The position numbers and the translations under genes were made by a program. Of a stretch of DNA of 64,000 nt, positions 45,065-54,110 are shown piece after piece (within the stretch, counting starts at the first letter, position 1; the number at the start of each line of letters is the position of its first letter). The stretch is from the NCBI RefSeq assembly GCF_002078015.1, contig NZ_LWBP01000185.1, positions 1 to 64,000 of the forward strand, read 5' to 3'. Under the pieces are notes generated by a model, which was not told the origin of the DNA, searched no databases, and saw only the letters and a program-made list of their open reading frames with translations. The DNA comes from Niastella populi (GTDB lineage Bacteria > Bacteroidota > Bacteroidia > Chitinophagales > Chitinophagaceae).

Positions 45065-46474
45065 ATGAAGAACGATTTTCTTTACGTTGAGATCTCGAAC
45101 AACATTGCCGGTCTTATCAGGAATGAAGTACTGAAAGCCGGCGACCGCCTGCCTTCGGTGCGCATGTTATGCCAGGAGCATGGCATCAGCATGAATACGG
45201 CTAAAAGAATATTCCTCGAACTGGAAGCGCAATCATTGATTGAGTCAAAACCGCAATCGGGTTATTTTGTAAGCCGATTGTTGCACCGGAAGCCTGCATT
45301 ACCCGGGGTAAGCAAACCTTTACGAACAAACGGTAAGGAACCAGATGAACTGATCCGCAAAGTGTATGGTTCCATGCGGAAAGGCGAGGTTACATTTCTG
45401 TCTGTTGGCGTATTGGCCAAAGAGCTGTTGCCAATAGCGAAACTGAATAAAGAACTGATGCATGCCACGCGGCAACTGACAGGGAGCGGTACGGAATATG
45501 AAAGCGTTCCGGGTAATGAAAATTTACGCCGCCTGGTTGCTGCCCGTTCCATAGGATGGGGTGGAAGCCTGCGGGAAAACGACCTCATCACTACCGCCGG
45601 CGGTATGAATGCTTTGTCGTTTTGTATGATGGCATTGGGAAAACCGGGCGATACCATTGCCATGGAAAGTCCCTGTTACCCCGGTAGTTTACAGTTGGCC
45701 GTCAGCCTCGGTTTGAAAGTGCTTGAACTGCCTACCCACCCTACGACCGGTATAGAGGTAGATGCGTTGAAGAAAGTGATCAATAAGATCGATCTCTGTT
45801 TGCTGGTGCCCAATTTCAATACGCCGCTGGGCAGTTTAATGCCCGAAGAAAATAAAAAGGAAGTAGTGACACTGCTGGCAAAACACGGCATTCCGCTTAT
45901 CGAGGATGACATATATGGCGACCTGTACTTTAGCGGGCAGCGCCCTAAATGCTGCAAGTCGTTCGATAAGGAAGGAAATGTGCTGTTGTGCAGTTCATTT
46001 TCAAAAACGCTTGCACCGGGGTATAGAGTAGGCTGGGTAGCACCGGGTAAATACAAACACCAGATCCTGAAACTGAAATGGGTTCATGCCATATCCTCTT
46101 CAACCGTAAATAATGAGGCGGTGGCCAACTTTTTGAAAAGCGGCCGGTACGATTCCCATCTGCGCAAACTGCGGCTAACCTTGCAGCAGAATTACCAGTA
46201 TGCCGTAGACGCCATAGCTGAATATTTTCCGGCCGACACCAGAATAAGCCGTCCACAGGGCGGCCTTGCCGCCTGGGTGGAGTTCAATAAAAAGGTAAAT
46301 ACCGCCGACCTGTTCGACCGGGCCATAAAACAAAAAATAGGCATCTCACCCGGCAGAATGTATACGCTGCAAAACCAGTTCGAAAACTGCATGCGGTTAT
46401 CGATTGGGTTATACTGGACAGATGAGCTGCGGCAGAAATTGAAAACATTGGGTGGAATAGTTTCCCGGATGTAG
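45065..46474 (+). CDS. MocR-type transcriptional regulator (GntR domain fused to aminotransferase domain)
   Basis: This 469-residue protein has an N-terminal winged helix-turn-helix of the GntR family (about 8-72, LKAGDRLPSVRMLCQEHGISMNTAKRIFLELEAQ), a linker, and a fold-type-I aminotransferase-like domain (about 110-465). Its PLP-binding lysine lies in SSFSKTLAPGYRVGWV (Lys314). MocR proteins use PLP or an amino-compound adduct as effector and regulate genes of PLP, amino acid or GABA metabolism. It is divergent from the acetyltransferase, a likely target by position; the effector is unknown. Confidence 0.92.
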   Translation: MKNDFLYVEISNNIAGLIRNEVLKAGDRLPSVRMLCQEHGISMNTAKRIFLELEAQSLIESKPQSGYFVSRLLHRKPALPGVSKPLRTNGKEPDELIRKVYGSMRKGEVTFLSVGVLAKELLPIAKLNKELMHATRQLTGSGTEYESVPGNENLRRLVAARSIGWGGSLRENDLITTAGGMNALSFCMMALGKPGDTIAMESPCYPGSLQLAVSLGLKVLELPTHPTTGIEVDALKKVINKIDLCLLVPNFNTPLGSLMPEENKKEVVTLLAKHGIPLIEDDIYGDLYFSGQRPKCCKSFDKEGNVLLCSSFSKTLAPGYRVGWVAPGKYKHQILKLKWVHAISSSTVNNEAVANFLKSGRYDSHLRKLRLTLQQNYQYAVDAIAEYFPADTRISRPQGGLAAWVEFNKKVNTADLFDRAIKQKIGISPGRMYTLQNQFENCMRLSIGLYWTDELRQKLKTLGGIVSRM

Positions 46475-46484
46475 CGAATGGCTG

Positions 46485-47906
46485 TTATTGCAGCCATTCG
46501 TTTATTACAGCCGCATCAAACTGTACCAATACCTCAACCGGCATTTGATTACTGTTTATATGTCCTGCTTTATCAATCAAAAAGGTACGGGGCAGTGAAT
46601 CAGCTTTATAGTCTTTACAAATTTGAAGTTCGGTAAATCCCTTTGCCACTACATTAACGCCGCCGATATTCAGTTCTTTCACTTTTCTTCTCCATCCGGC
46701 TACGTCTTCTTCAAAGCAGATATTCAGGAAAACGATGTTTTTATCTTTATACTTTTCATTGATGATGGGTTCGTATTTCATGAAATTACCCGTGCAGGCG
46801 CCATGGGATACAGACCAGAAATTAAGATAAACCCATTTGCCCTTAAAGCCGGAAAGCGACACTTTGTTGCCATCTGTGTCTTCCAGGGTGAAGTCAGGCG
46901 CGGGATTGCCATTTTTAAGCCTGGCATATTCCATGTCCATTTTTTTTATGCTTTCTTTGATGGCTGTATTGTTGCAGATCTGTTTGTATTCGTCAGATAA
47001 CCGGAGGGCGTCTGCATAGGAACCGCCATGGTATAAACCTTTCAGGTAATTCATGATCAGCCAGTCCCTGATCACCGGAATATGAACATCACCAATGATC
47101 GTATGGTATCGCCCATGATGATTGATGGGATGATCCTGCCGTGTACTGTCTGCTTTAATGGTCTTTGTAAATAGCAGTCCGGTATTTGTATAGTTCAGCA
47201 AAAACGTACGGTAATGATCCGAGGTGTAAAACAACGGTTCGTTCAGGGTTTGGTATTCGCGCTCTGAAGGAAAAAAGGAGCTGTATCTGTTATACAGTTC
47301 TTTGCCTATTATTTTTTCATTTTGCTTAAGGGCGAATACGGGGTTGTTGCTGAGCCAGTGTGTAAGATGCCGGTAATATATTTCAAAGATCGTTTGTTTA
47401 ATACTGGGTGAAGGTTGTTGAATGCGTTGCAGAAAATCTTTTAGCTGCTGGTTGTAAATTACGCTCAGTAAACTGTCTGACCCTTTTTCTGCAGCAGCAT
47501 CGATCTCTTCGAGTCTGCTATCGAACAGGGCGGTATTGTCAAGCACCGCTGTTATCTCCCTTTTTCGCTGCGTGTTATTTACAGCCAGATTATAGGTCAA
47601 TAACGATTCGTCGAATGTAAGATCTACGGTGTCGCCGGGCAGTACGGGAAAACGGAAGTCCTGGTTCGGAAAAGTGATAGTGATGTAGTTTCCCGTACCT
47701 ACGGCAATTTCCTGTTTGAAGTAGCCGGAATCGCTTACGAGCAAAGAATATTTCCTGTTTTCAAGCAGATCATCTACTGAGACAATTACGAGGTCGTTTA
47801 CGGGGTGAATTACTGTTCCTTTGATAACCGCGTTGGATTGTGCTATTCCTGAAAATACAAACAACTGCAATGCAGCAAAGAGAAAACAGGTCCTGGGGTT
47901 TTTCAT
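46485..47906 (-). CDS. Thioredoxin-like (AhpC/TlpA) exported protein lacking the first active-site Cys
   Basis: This 473-residue protein has a signal peptide (cleavage near SGIAQ), a long N-terminal domain of the type seen in Bacteroidota thioredoxin-like proteins (about 25-325), and a C-terminal thioredoxin fold (about 335-470; PAPDFTLEDTDGNKVSLSGFKGKWVYLNFW). Where an active CxxC should be, the sequence is SHGAC: His368 takes the place of the nucleophilic Cys, while Cys371 remains. The cis-proline loop is DSLPRTF. Disulfide exchange of the standard kind is therefore unlikely. It converges on the MocR-type gene, which ends 10 nt away. Confidence 0.87.
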   Translation of the reverse strand: MKNPRTCFLFAALQLFVFSGIAQSNAVIKGTVIHPVNDLVIVSVDDLLENRKYSLLVSDSGYFKQEIAVGTGNYITITFPNQDFRFPVLPGDTVDLTFDESLLTYNLAVNNTQRKREITAVLDNTALFDSRLEEIDAAAEKGSDSLLSVIYNQQLKDFLQRIQQPSPSIKQTIFEIYYRHLTHWLSNNPVFALKQNEKIIGKELYNRYSSFFPSEREYQTLNEPLFYTSDHYRTFLLNYTNTGLLFTKTIKADSTRQDHPINHHGRYHTIIGDVHIPVIRDWLIMNYLKGLYHGGSYADALRLSDEYKQICNNTAIKESIKKMDMEYARLKNGNPAPDFTLEDTDGNKVSLSGFKGKWVYLNFWSVSHGACTGNFMKYEPIINEKYKDKNIVFLNICFEEDVAGWRRKVKELNIGGVNVVAKGFTELQICKDYKADSLPRTFLIDKAGHINSNQMPVEVLVQFDAAVINEWLQ

Positions 47907-48026
47907 TTTTTCAATCGGTAATTAATTCTAATATAACGATTAAGCAGCCTTGTCTGGTATATAACAGGAATAAGATATATTTTACCCCATCAAAATAATG
48001 GTTTTTAGGACATTTATAAACAAAAA

Positions 48027-48054
48027 AGCCAACCACGCCCGGGGGTGGTTGGCT
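48027..48054 (-). terminator. Terminator after the T9SS-exported GH5 gene
   Basis: AGCCAACCAC pairs with GTGGTTGGCT around a GC-rich loop; on the minus strand six T follow. It is about 50 nt past the stop at 48103. A second small palindrome, CCGGTTTTT/AAAAACCGG, occupies 48062-48080. The gap 47907-48026 shows no gene. Confidence 0.85.
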
Positions 48055-48102
48055 ACCTGAGCCGGTTTTTTAAAAACCGGGTTGGGTGAATTATAAAAGA
48101 TT

Positions 48103-50196
48103 TTACTTCTTCAGGATCTTTTTGATCGTTTTCTTATCGCCATCGATGATCTGTATCAGATACATGCCAGCTGGATATTTGCTGATGTTCAATGTGTGTA
48201 AATTTCCGGTAGCATTTGCCACTGAATATACTTTTCCATTGATGTCGCTTACGATGATCTGGCTTTTTTGACGGTTACCGGGAAGAGAGATGGTAACCTG
48301 GTCATGTGCCGGAACCGGGTACACGCTGACCGGTTGTTCATTGCTTACAACAGCGGCCGGCGTGGTTGTTTCCCTACGCGCGCCTACCGGCGTACCATAT
48401 ACTTCCAGTTCATAAATTGAATAACCATAAACAGAACCGCGGGCGGTTCCATGGATCCGCACATATCTTCCTGTTGCGGTTAAACCTGTATAGTCATTCG
48501 TGAGTGAAGTATTGCCGGTGATGTTTCTTACGGTGTTCCAGTTGCTGTTATCGGTTGATACCTGTACCAGAAAATCTTTACCATACGCGGCTTCCCAGTT
48601 GATCTTTATCTGCGAAATATTGTAATTGGCGCCAAGATCTACCGTCATCGTTTGCGGATCTGCATACAGGGTGGCCGACCAGCGGGTGGTGCTGTTTCCA
48701 TCAACTGCATATTGACCTTCAAACCCGGCCTCTTCAACGGAAGAAACGGTCACATTTTTGTTCAAAGCAATGTTTACGGGTCCGCTCACCTGTGTGCCAT
48801 ATACTTCCAGTTCATAAATTGAATAACCGTAGGTAGTGCCGCGGGCTGTACCATGAATACGCACATAGCGGCCGGTGGCGGTCAAACCGGTATAGTCATT
48901 GGTTACGGAAGTATTGTTTTGTACATTCTGCACGGTGCTCCAGTTGCTGTTGTCATTTGAAATCTGTACCAGGAAGTTTTTGCCATATGCGGCTTCCCAG
49001 TTGATGCGGATGCGGTTGATGTTATAAGTAGCGCCAAGGTCAACAGTGATCGTTTGCGGATCGATGCCCTCCGCACTTGCCCAACGGGTTGAACCATTGC
49101 CGTCGACGGCGTTTGGCCCTGTCAGTGTGTTGTCTTCAATAGAAGTAACGGTAACATTTTTGTTAAGGGCGATGTTCTCAGGGCCCGGTGCGCCGCCAAA
49201 ATCATCGGCGGGGCTAAGGATATTATTGCGGATCCATGCGCCCGCTTCTTTCAGTCTGCCCGTTGTCCAGTTGCTGCCACCGCAGGTGCCGGTTGTCCAT
49301 ACGGCGCCGGTTCTGAAATCATCGCTGTAGTTCCAGTTTACCCAACTGATCTTTTTTGTACGCATGAGATTGATGTACCGTTGCGACATGTTGAAGTCGT
49401 TGGGGCCGTCACCTGATGCTTCCTGCGTACCGAACTCGGTAACGAAGATGGGCAGGCTGTCTGCAGCCCACTCGAGGTGGTTCAGGTACGAATCACCATG
49501 ACTTTTGGCATAAAAGTGAAACGTGTACAGGATGTTAGGGAAGGTAAGCGGACTGTTTACGATCTCCTGTGCGCTGCTGCCTTCCGACAGGCCCAGTGAT
49601 GACCATGCTCTTGTGCCTACGATTATAGGCGCATCGTTGTCGATATTCCTGATAACCGGGATCACCTGGTTGGCATAGTTCTTAATGCTTGCCCAGCTTA
49701 CATTGCCGTTTGGCTCATTACAGATCTCGTACAGGATGTTGTTGTTGTTCTTGAAGGTATTGGCCATTTCGGTAAAGAACGTAATGGCGCGGCTGGTGTT
49801 GAAATTGGGGTCGCCGGGCGTAAGCATGTGAAAATCGATCAATGCATACATACCGCGGGCCGTTACTTTGTTCACCAGTGTTTTTACCAGGTTGGTGTAA
49901 TAGGTGGGATTGGTTTCATATCCCCCTTCCTGGATGTACATCGAAATACGGAAGATGTCTGCTTTCCAGTCATTGGCCACCGCATCGAGCGATGCATCGG
50001 TTAAACACTGGTTGAACCATTGAATGCCATGAGAGCTCATACCCCGTAACTGAATGGGATAACCGTTCTGGTTGACAAGCTTTGTGCCGTTCACCCTCAG
50101 TTGTCCGTTTTGCGAAACTGGTGTTTGTGCGTAGGTTAGCGCTACGCTGAAAAGGCTAAGGAAAAGGATAGCCGGTTTCGATAATAAATGTTTCAT
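48103..50196 (-). CDS. GH5 endoglycosidase with two CBM32-like (F5/8C) modules and T9SS sorting domain
   Basis: I start at 50196 (MKHLLSKPAILF), giving 697 residues and a standard signal peptide ending in LTYAQ. A GH5 TIM barrel covers about 25-325, with acid/base Glu161 (ICNEPNG) and nucleophile Glu254 (FVTEFGTQ); it is closest to the bacterial cellulase group GH5_2. Two discoidin-type modules follow at about 340-470 and 475-605, each starting NIALNKNVTV and ending YGYSIYELEVYGT. The last 70 residues are a type A T9SS sorting domain (VYPVPAHDQVTISLPG up to KTIKKILKK). It should be exported to the cell surface or medium to cut beta-glucans or beta-mannans. A GH5 paralogue lies just upstream. 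Confidence 0.93.
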   Translation of the reverse strand: MKHLLSKPAILFLSLFSVALTYAQTPVSQNGQLRVNGTKLVNQNGYPIQLRGMSSHGIQWFNQCLTDASLDAVANDWKADIFRISMYIQEGGYETNPTYYTNLVKTLVNKVTARGMYALIDFHMLTPGDPNFNTSRAITFFTEMANTFKNNNNILYEICNEPNGNVSWASIKNYANQVIPVIRNIDNDAPIIVGTRAWSSLGLSEGSSAQEIVNSPLTFPNILYTFHFYAKSHGDSYLNHLEWAADSLPIFVTEFGTQEASGDGPNDFNMSQRYINLMRTKKISWVNWNYSDDFRTGAVWTTGTCGGSNWTTGRLKEAGAWIRNNILSPADDFGGAPGPENIALNKNVTVTSIEDNTLTGPNAVDGNGSTRWASAEGIDPQTITVDLGATYNINRIRINWEAAYGKNFLVQISNDNSNWSTVQNVQNNTSVTNDYTGLTATGRYVRIHGTARGTTYGYSIYELEVYGTQVSGPVNIALNKNVTVSSVEEAGFEGQYAVDGNSTTRWSATLYADPQTMTVDLGANYNISQIKINWEAAYGKDFLVQVSTDNSNWNTVRNITGNTSLTNDYTGLTATGRYVRIHGTARGSVYGYSIYELEVYGTPVGARRETTTPAAVVSNEQPVSVYPVPAHDQVTISLPGNRQKSQIIVSDINGKVYSVANATGNLHTLNISKYPAGMYLIQIIDGDKKTIKKILKK

Positions 50197-50330
50197 TCTT
50201 GTGGGTTTATTTGCATTAGAGAAATGACAATTCACCCGAAGCGGTGCTTCGAAAAAAATGAAGAAGGTATGGCAGTGCAGGGTGCTTAGTGATTAATAGG
50301 GGAAGATGAAAAATGTAACTAAAGGGGACA

Positions 50331-50338
50331 CAAAAGTA
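50331..50338 (-). promoter_or_regulatory. Candidate -7 promoter element (TACTTTTG) for the GH5 gene
   Basis: The minus strand reads TACTTTTG, an exact match to the Bacteroidota consensus TAnnTTTG, about 135 nt before the chosen start at 50196. A TTG lies 26 nt upstream, which is longer than the usual 19-21 nt, so support is limited. Confidence 0.35.
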
Positions 50339-50401
50339 TATAGTTAATTGGAATGCGAGTTTACCAATTTTAACTTGTGAATAAATAAATAGGTGTTCTT
50401 A

Positions 50402-51358
50402 TTATTTTAAACCGTTATGTTTTCTGATGAGCGCTCTTGCTTTTATGCCCGATTGTTTCAGGTCGCTCGTTTTCCAGTTACCGGTATCCGAAGCGGTAGG
50501 TAACAATACCGAACAGGTTTCGTCTTTATCCGATACCGACCAGGTGATCCAGCTGATCTTATTGTTCTCGGCCCATGTTATCCATGCGTTCCATTCCGGT
50601 TCGTTCAGCGGGCCATTACCGGTAGCTTCCATCCCGGCAGATTCCGAAATGAAAATGGGTAATCCTTTTTTAAGCGCATAATCGCCCCTGTCGCGCAAGT
50701 GCTGTTTATGTGTTGCTGCATAAAAATGAAGCGTATACATTAAGTTGTTATATCCTTTTATGGGGTCATCGGCCGCAAGGTGAATGTCCTGGTCCCAATG
50801 AGGTGAGCCAACCAGAATGACATTATCGGGGTCTATGGCCCTGATGGTTTTTATGAGCTCGATGGAGTAGGTTTTTACATCGGCCCACGACTGTTGTTCG
50901 GGCTCGTTGAAGATCTCGTAAATGATATTTGGATGTTTGCCGTAGGTGGTGGCTATTTCGGTAAAGAACTGCTGCGCTTCTTTTTGCCTGATATTATGAC
51001 TGTGCCAGTCTACTATAACATAAATGCCTTCTTTGATGGCGGCGTCGATCACCGCTTTTATTTTTTCCTTCGACCAGCCGGGTTTATTTATATAGCCGTG
51101 CTCAGGTTCAACGCCCATGGCTGCCCGCACAATGTTACAACCCCAGTCTTTTTTCAGCCAGCTTACGGTTCCGGCATTATAAAAACGCGGCCACCAGTTA
51201 TGCCAGCCATAGCTCATGCCGCGCAAAACTACAGGCTGCCCTTTCTCATTGACGAGGTGTAACCCCGATACCTGTAACCGCCCGTTCTCTTTCACCGGTT
51301 GGGTAAACCCGGTATAAAATGCCAGGACGAACAGGAGTACTGAACTGATCTTTTTCAT
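50402..51358 (-). CDS. GH5 endoglycosidase, single domain
   Basis: This 318-residue protein has a signal peptide (cleavage near FTQ) and a lone GH5 TIM barrel. Acid/base Glu152 is in YEIFNEPEQ and nucleophile Glu239 in IFISESAG; further family signatures are RGMSYGWHNWWPRFYN and VDWHSHN. No carbohydrate-binding module or T9SS sorting domain is present, so it should stay in the periplasm or be surface anchored by other means. It is upstream of the multidomain GH5 on the same strand, with about 165 nt between stop and candidate promoter region of that gene. Confidence 0.92.
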   Translation of the reverse strand: MKKISSVLLFVLAFYTGFTQPVKENGRLQVSGLHLVNEKGQPVVLRGMSYGWHNWWPRFYNAGTVSWLKKDWGCNIVRAAMGVEPEHGYINKPGWSKEKIKAVIDAAIKEGIYVIVDWHSHNIRQKEAQQFFTEIATTYGKHPNIIYEIFNEPEQQSWADVKTYSIELIKTIRAIDPDNVILVGSPHWDQDIHLAADDPIKGYNNLMYTLHFYAATHKQHLRDRGDYALKKGLPIFISESAGMEATGNGPLNEPEWNAWITWAENNKISWITWSVSDKDETCSVLLPTASDTGNWKTSDLKQSGIKARALIRKHNGLK

Positions 51359-51452
51359 ATATGCAGGCTTTGAGGCTTTAAGTTGCTATAAAAAATCGAG
51401 ATTGGAACAGCCCGGGCAATAAAAGCGGATAAATGGATAAAAAACAGGCAGT

Positions 51453-51875
51453 TTATTGCCCCCAGGCGGTGATCACCAGGGATCGAGATCCGCCGTGGTT
51501 GCGGTGCTCGCATAAATAAATGCCCTGCCAGGTGCCCAGGGCCAGCTGGCCTTTACGAATGGGAATGAGCACCGAGCAGCCCAGCATGGATGCTTTCAGG
51601 TGAGCGGGCATATCGTCGGCGCCTTCATAATCGTGTTTATAATCGGGGTCGTTTTCCCTCACTGTTTTATTGAAGAACATTTCAAAGTCCATTCGAACGG
51701 TGGGGTCGGCATTTTCATTGATGGTAAGCGATGCCGAGGTATGCTGAATAAAGACCTGTAAAAAGCCGGTAGTGATACCCGCCATTTCCGGCAATGCCCG
51801 CACCACTTCCCTTGTTATTAAATGAAAGCCCCTTGGTTTTTCCGGTAATGCTATCTGTTGCTGATACATTTTCAT
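51453..51875 (-). CDS. yjbQ: YjbQ/UPF0047-family protein (secondary thiamine-phosphate synthase type)
   Basis: The start is the ATG at 51873-51875 (MKMYQQQIALPEKPRGFH), giving 140 residues, the normal length of this family. Conserved parts are FIQHTSASLTINENADPTVRMDFE, DDMPAHLKASMLG and LGTWQGIYLCEHRNHGG with the conserved Gln, Glu and His residues. E. coli YjbQ has a weak thiamine-phosphate synthase side activity; the true role is unclear. The frame remains open to 51956, but that part does not resemble the family. Confidence 0.92.
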   Translation of the reverse strand: MKMYQQQIALPEKPRGFHLITREVVRALPEMAGITTGFLQVFIQHTSASLTINENADPTVRMDFEMFFNKTVRENDPDYKHDYEGADDMPAHLKASMLGCSVLIPIRKGQLALGTWQGIYLCEHRNHGGSRSLVITAWGQ

Positions 51876-52021
51876 GGTGTTATTGTTAAAGGTCGTAGCG
51901 CAAATTTGGGTAATATTTTGAACATATGTATTGGTGACAGGCGGCCGGCGACGCAAAATTTATTCCTGAGCGGTTATTGTATGGTATAATAATTATGGGA
52001 ATAATGGCCTAATACCTGTTT

Positions 52022-53177
52022 ATGAGTAAAGCTTCACGCACTTCGCCTTATTCACCTTATTCGAGAAGAAAATTCATCCATAATGTATCGCTGGCTTCCC
52101 TCGCATTAGGAAGCGCTTCCATGCTGCCATCCTGCGGGCCCGCTTCCAATGAAAAAAGAACCGAAAAAAATGAATAATATGAATACAGAAGGAAAACTGG
52201 GAATTGCCCTGGTTGGATTGGGCAATTACAGTGAGAACGAACTGGCGCCTGCCTTACAGGAAACCCAACACTGCTACCTGGCCGGCCTTGTTACCGGTTC
52301 GCCCGATAAAGCAGATAAATGGAAGAAAAAATATAATATACCGGATAAGAACATTTACGATTACAAAACCTTCGACACCATAAAAGATAATCCCGATATA
52401 GATATCGTATATGTGGTACTGCCGAATGCCATGCATGCCGAATACGTGATACGGGCGGCCAAAGCCGGCAAACATGTGATATGCGAAAAGCCTATGGCCA
52501 TTACCGTTGAAGAGTGCGACCAGATGATCGCGGCCTGTGCAGCAGCCGGTAAAATGTTGTCGATCGGTTATCGCCTGCATTTTGAACCGCATAACCTCGG
52601 GATGATGCGTATAGGCAAAGAGAAACCATTCGGTAGTATTGTAAAAATGACAGCGGAAAATGGAATGGGTGATACGAAAGGCTGGCGGTTAGATAAAGTA
52701 CTGGCCGGCGGCGGTCCGTTGATGGACCTTGGTATTTACTGCGTACAGGGTTGCCGGTATACAACCGGTATGGAGCCGGTTGCCGTAACTGCCAAAGAAG
52801 CTGCCAAAACCAATCCGGAAAAGTTCACAACCGTTGAGGAAGGACTTAGCTGGGTAATGGAGTTTCCCGATAATATAAAAGCGGCCTGCACTACCAGTTA
52901 TTCAAAAGAAATGAACAAACTGCGGGCAGAAGCGCAAAACGGATGGGCAGAACTATCACCGGCCTATGAGTACAGGGGCATAAAAGGAGAAACCTCCAAA
53001 GGGAAAATGGATTTTCCGCAGGTTAACCAGCAGGCTAAACAAATGGATGATTTTGCGGATGCAATAAAAAATAAACGGCCTACACCGGTACCGGGTGAAA
53101 TGGGGCGGCAGGATGTAAAGATCTTACAGGCTATTTATAAGGCCATGGAGAGCGGGCAGCGGGTTGAAATAATTTGA
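52022..53177 (+). pseudogene. Gfo/Idh/MocA oxidoreductase with Tat lipoprotein leader; leader and enzyme separated by a 1-nt frameshift in a poly-A run
   Basis: From ATG 52022, 43 codons form a Tat leader (SRRKF at residues 15-19, hydrophobic SLASLALGSAS) with a lipobox LPSC (Cys38), then a linker. The frame ends in TAA at 52175-52177. The enzyme follows in another frame: it is open from ATG 52149, with the likely native joint after the 7-A run at 52164-52170. Removing one A gives a single protein (EKRTEKMNNMNTEGK). The enzyme has a Rossmann start (ALVGLGNYSENELAPAL), the EKPMAITVEECDQM motif and a GFO_IDH_MocA C-terminal domain. Its paralogue at 55351 has the Tat signal in frame. Expression from 52149 alone would give a cytoplasmic enzyme of about 342 residues. 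Confidence 0.8.
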
Positions 53178-53242
53178 TAATGGGCTAATATGCTAATTTG
53201 CTAATGGAATACAGTTTAATTTTGTAGTTCAGGACTAATGGC
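53172..53242 (+). repeat. Intergenic octamer-array repeat element, copy B
   Basis: Three octamers (GCTAATAT, GCTAATTT, GCTAATGG) lead into the core GGAATACA (53206-53213), an ATTTT block and CAGGACTAATGGC. It starts at the stop codon of the first oxidoreductase. The same order is seen in copies A and C. Confidence 0.8.
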
Positions 53243-53286
53243 GAAGTAAGATAATTTGATGATGTGATGATCCCGGCTGCGCTAAC

Positions 53287-53318
53287 CAGTCAACTCGTCA
53301 ACCAGTCAACTCATCAAC
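53287..53318 (+). repeat. Four tandem octamers (CAGTCAAC/TCGTCAAC type)
   Basis: CAGTCAAC, TCGTCAAC, CAGTCAAC and TCATCAAC follow each other directly. A shorter TGATGATG-type array precedes it at about 53253-53270. Both lie between repeat copy B and the TRIC-like gene. Confidence 0.8.
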
Positions 53319-53352
53319 CTACAATCCCTATATTTACAGGAACTTAAACTGT

Positions 53353-53979
53353 ATGAAAGAAGAACTGCTCAGCCTCATCGACATCCTGGGCACTATAACC
53401 TTCGCCATCTCGGGCGTATTTGCCGCTATTCAAAAAAAGCTCGATCTTTTCGGGATCCTGATCATAGCCTTTATTACAGCAATAGGCGGGGGAACGTTAC
53501 GGGACATGCTGATCGGCGATCTGCCGGTTAGCTGGATGCGGAGCGTTACAACGCCGCTTTTGATCCTCGTAAGCGCGGTAGCTGCCATTCTGTTCAGAAA
53601 GATCATCGGCAACTTTCAGCAAACGCTGTTTGTTTTCGATTCGCTGGGACTGGGCTTCTTCACCGTACTGGGTATACAAAAAGGAATAACCTTCGGGTTT
53701 AGTCCGGGTATATGCATTGCCATTGGCACCATCAGCGGTTGTTTTGGCGGGGTGATCCGGGATATCCTTCTCAATAATATTCCACTTATTTTCAGAAAGG
53801 AAGTGTATGCTACCGCCTGTATCCTTGGCGGACTGATCTATTTTCTTTTATTAAAACTCGATTTCAACAAGAACTGGCTCGATGTGGTAATTATGGCTAT
53901 CGTATTCCTGGTGCGTATTCTGGCCGTTCGGTTCAAATGGCGCATACCCGGCATTTACAACGATAAAATGGAAATGTAG
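53353..53979 (+). CDS. TRIC-family (UPF0126) trimeric cation channel-like protein
   Basis: This 208-residue protein has about seven TM helices. It has two repeats of the UPF0126/TRIC pattern: one with the glycine-rich AIGGGTLRDMLIG (about residues 45-57) and one with GTISGCFGGVIRDILLN (about 124-140). Bacterial TRIC proteins form homotrimeric potassium-permeable channels in the inner membrane. No partner genes suggest a specialised role. It is followed 8 nt later by repeat copy C. Confidence 0.93.
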   Translation: MKEELLSLIDILGTITFAISGVFAAIQKKLDLFGILIIAFITAIGGGTLRDMLIGDLPVSWMRSVTTPLLILVSAVAAILFRKIIGNFQQTLFVFDSLGLGFFTVLGIQKGITFGFSPGICIAIGTISGCFGGVIRDILLNNIPLIFRKEVYATACILGGLIYFLLLKLDFNKNWLDVVIMAIVFLVRILAVRFKWRIPGIYNDKMEM

Positions 53980-53987
53980 GATGCCAG

Positions 53988-54091
53988 TAATAATTTGCTA
54001 ATTTGCTAATGTGCTGATGTGCTAATTCCGCAGCGCGGGACAAGTTGTGCTAATGGAATACACCTCATTTTCGAATCTCAGGACCAATGGC
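53988..54091 (+). repeat. Intergenic octamer-array repeat element, copy C
   Basis: Octamers GCTAATTT, GCTAATGT, GCTGATGT and GCTAATTC come first. A further stretch with TGCTAATG and the core GGAATACA (54055-54062), an ATTTT block and CAGGACCAATGGC follow. It lies between the convergent TRIC-like and DUF6929-like genes. Confidence 0.8.
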
Positions 54092-54110
54092 ACAAGTTTC
54101 AGGGTATGAC

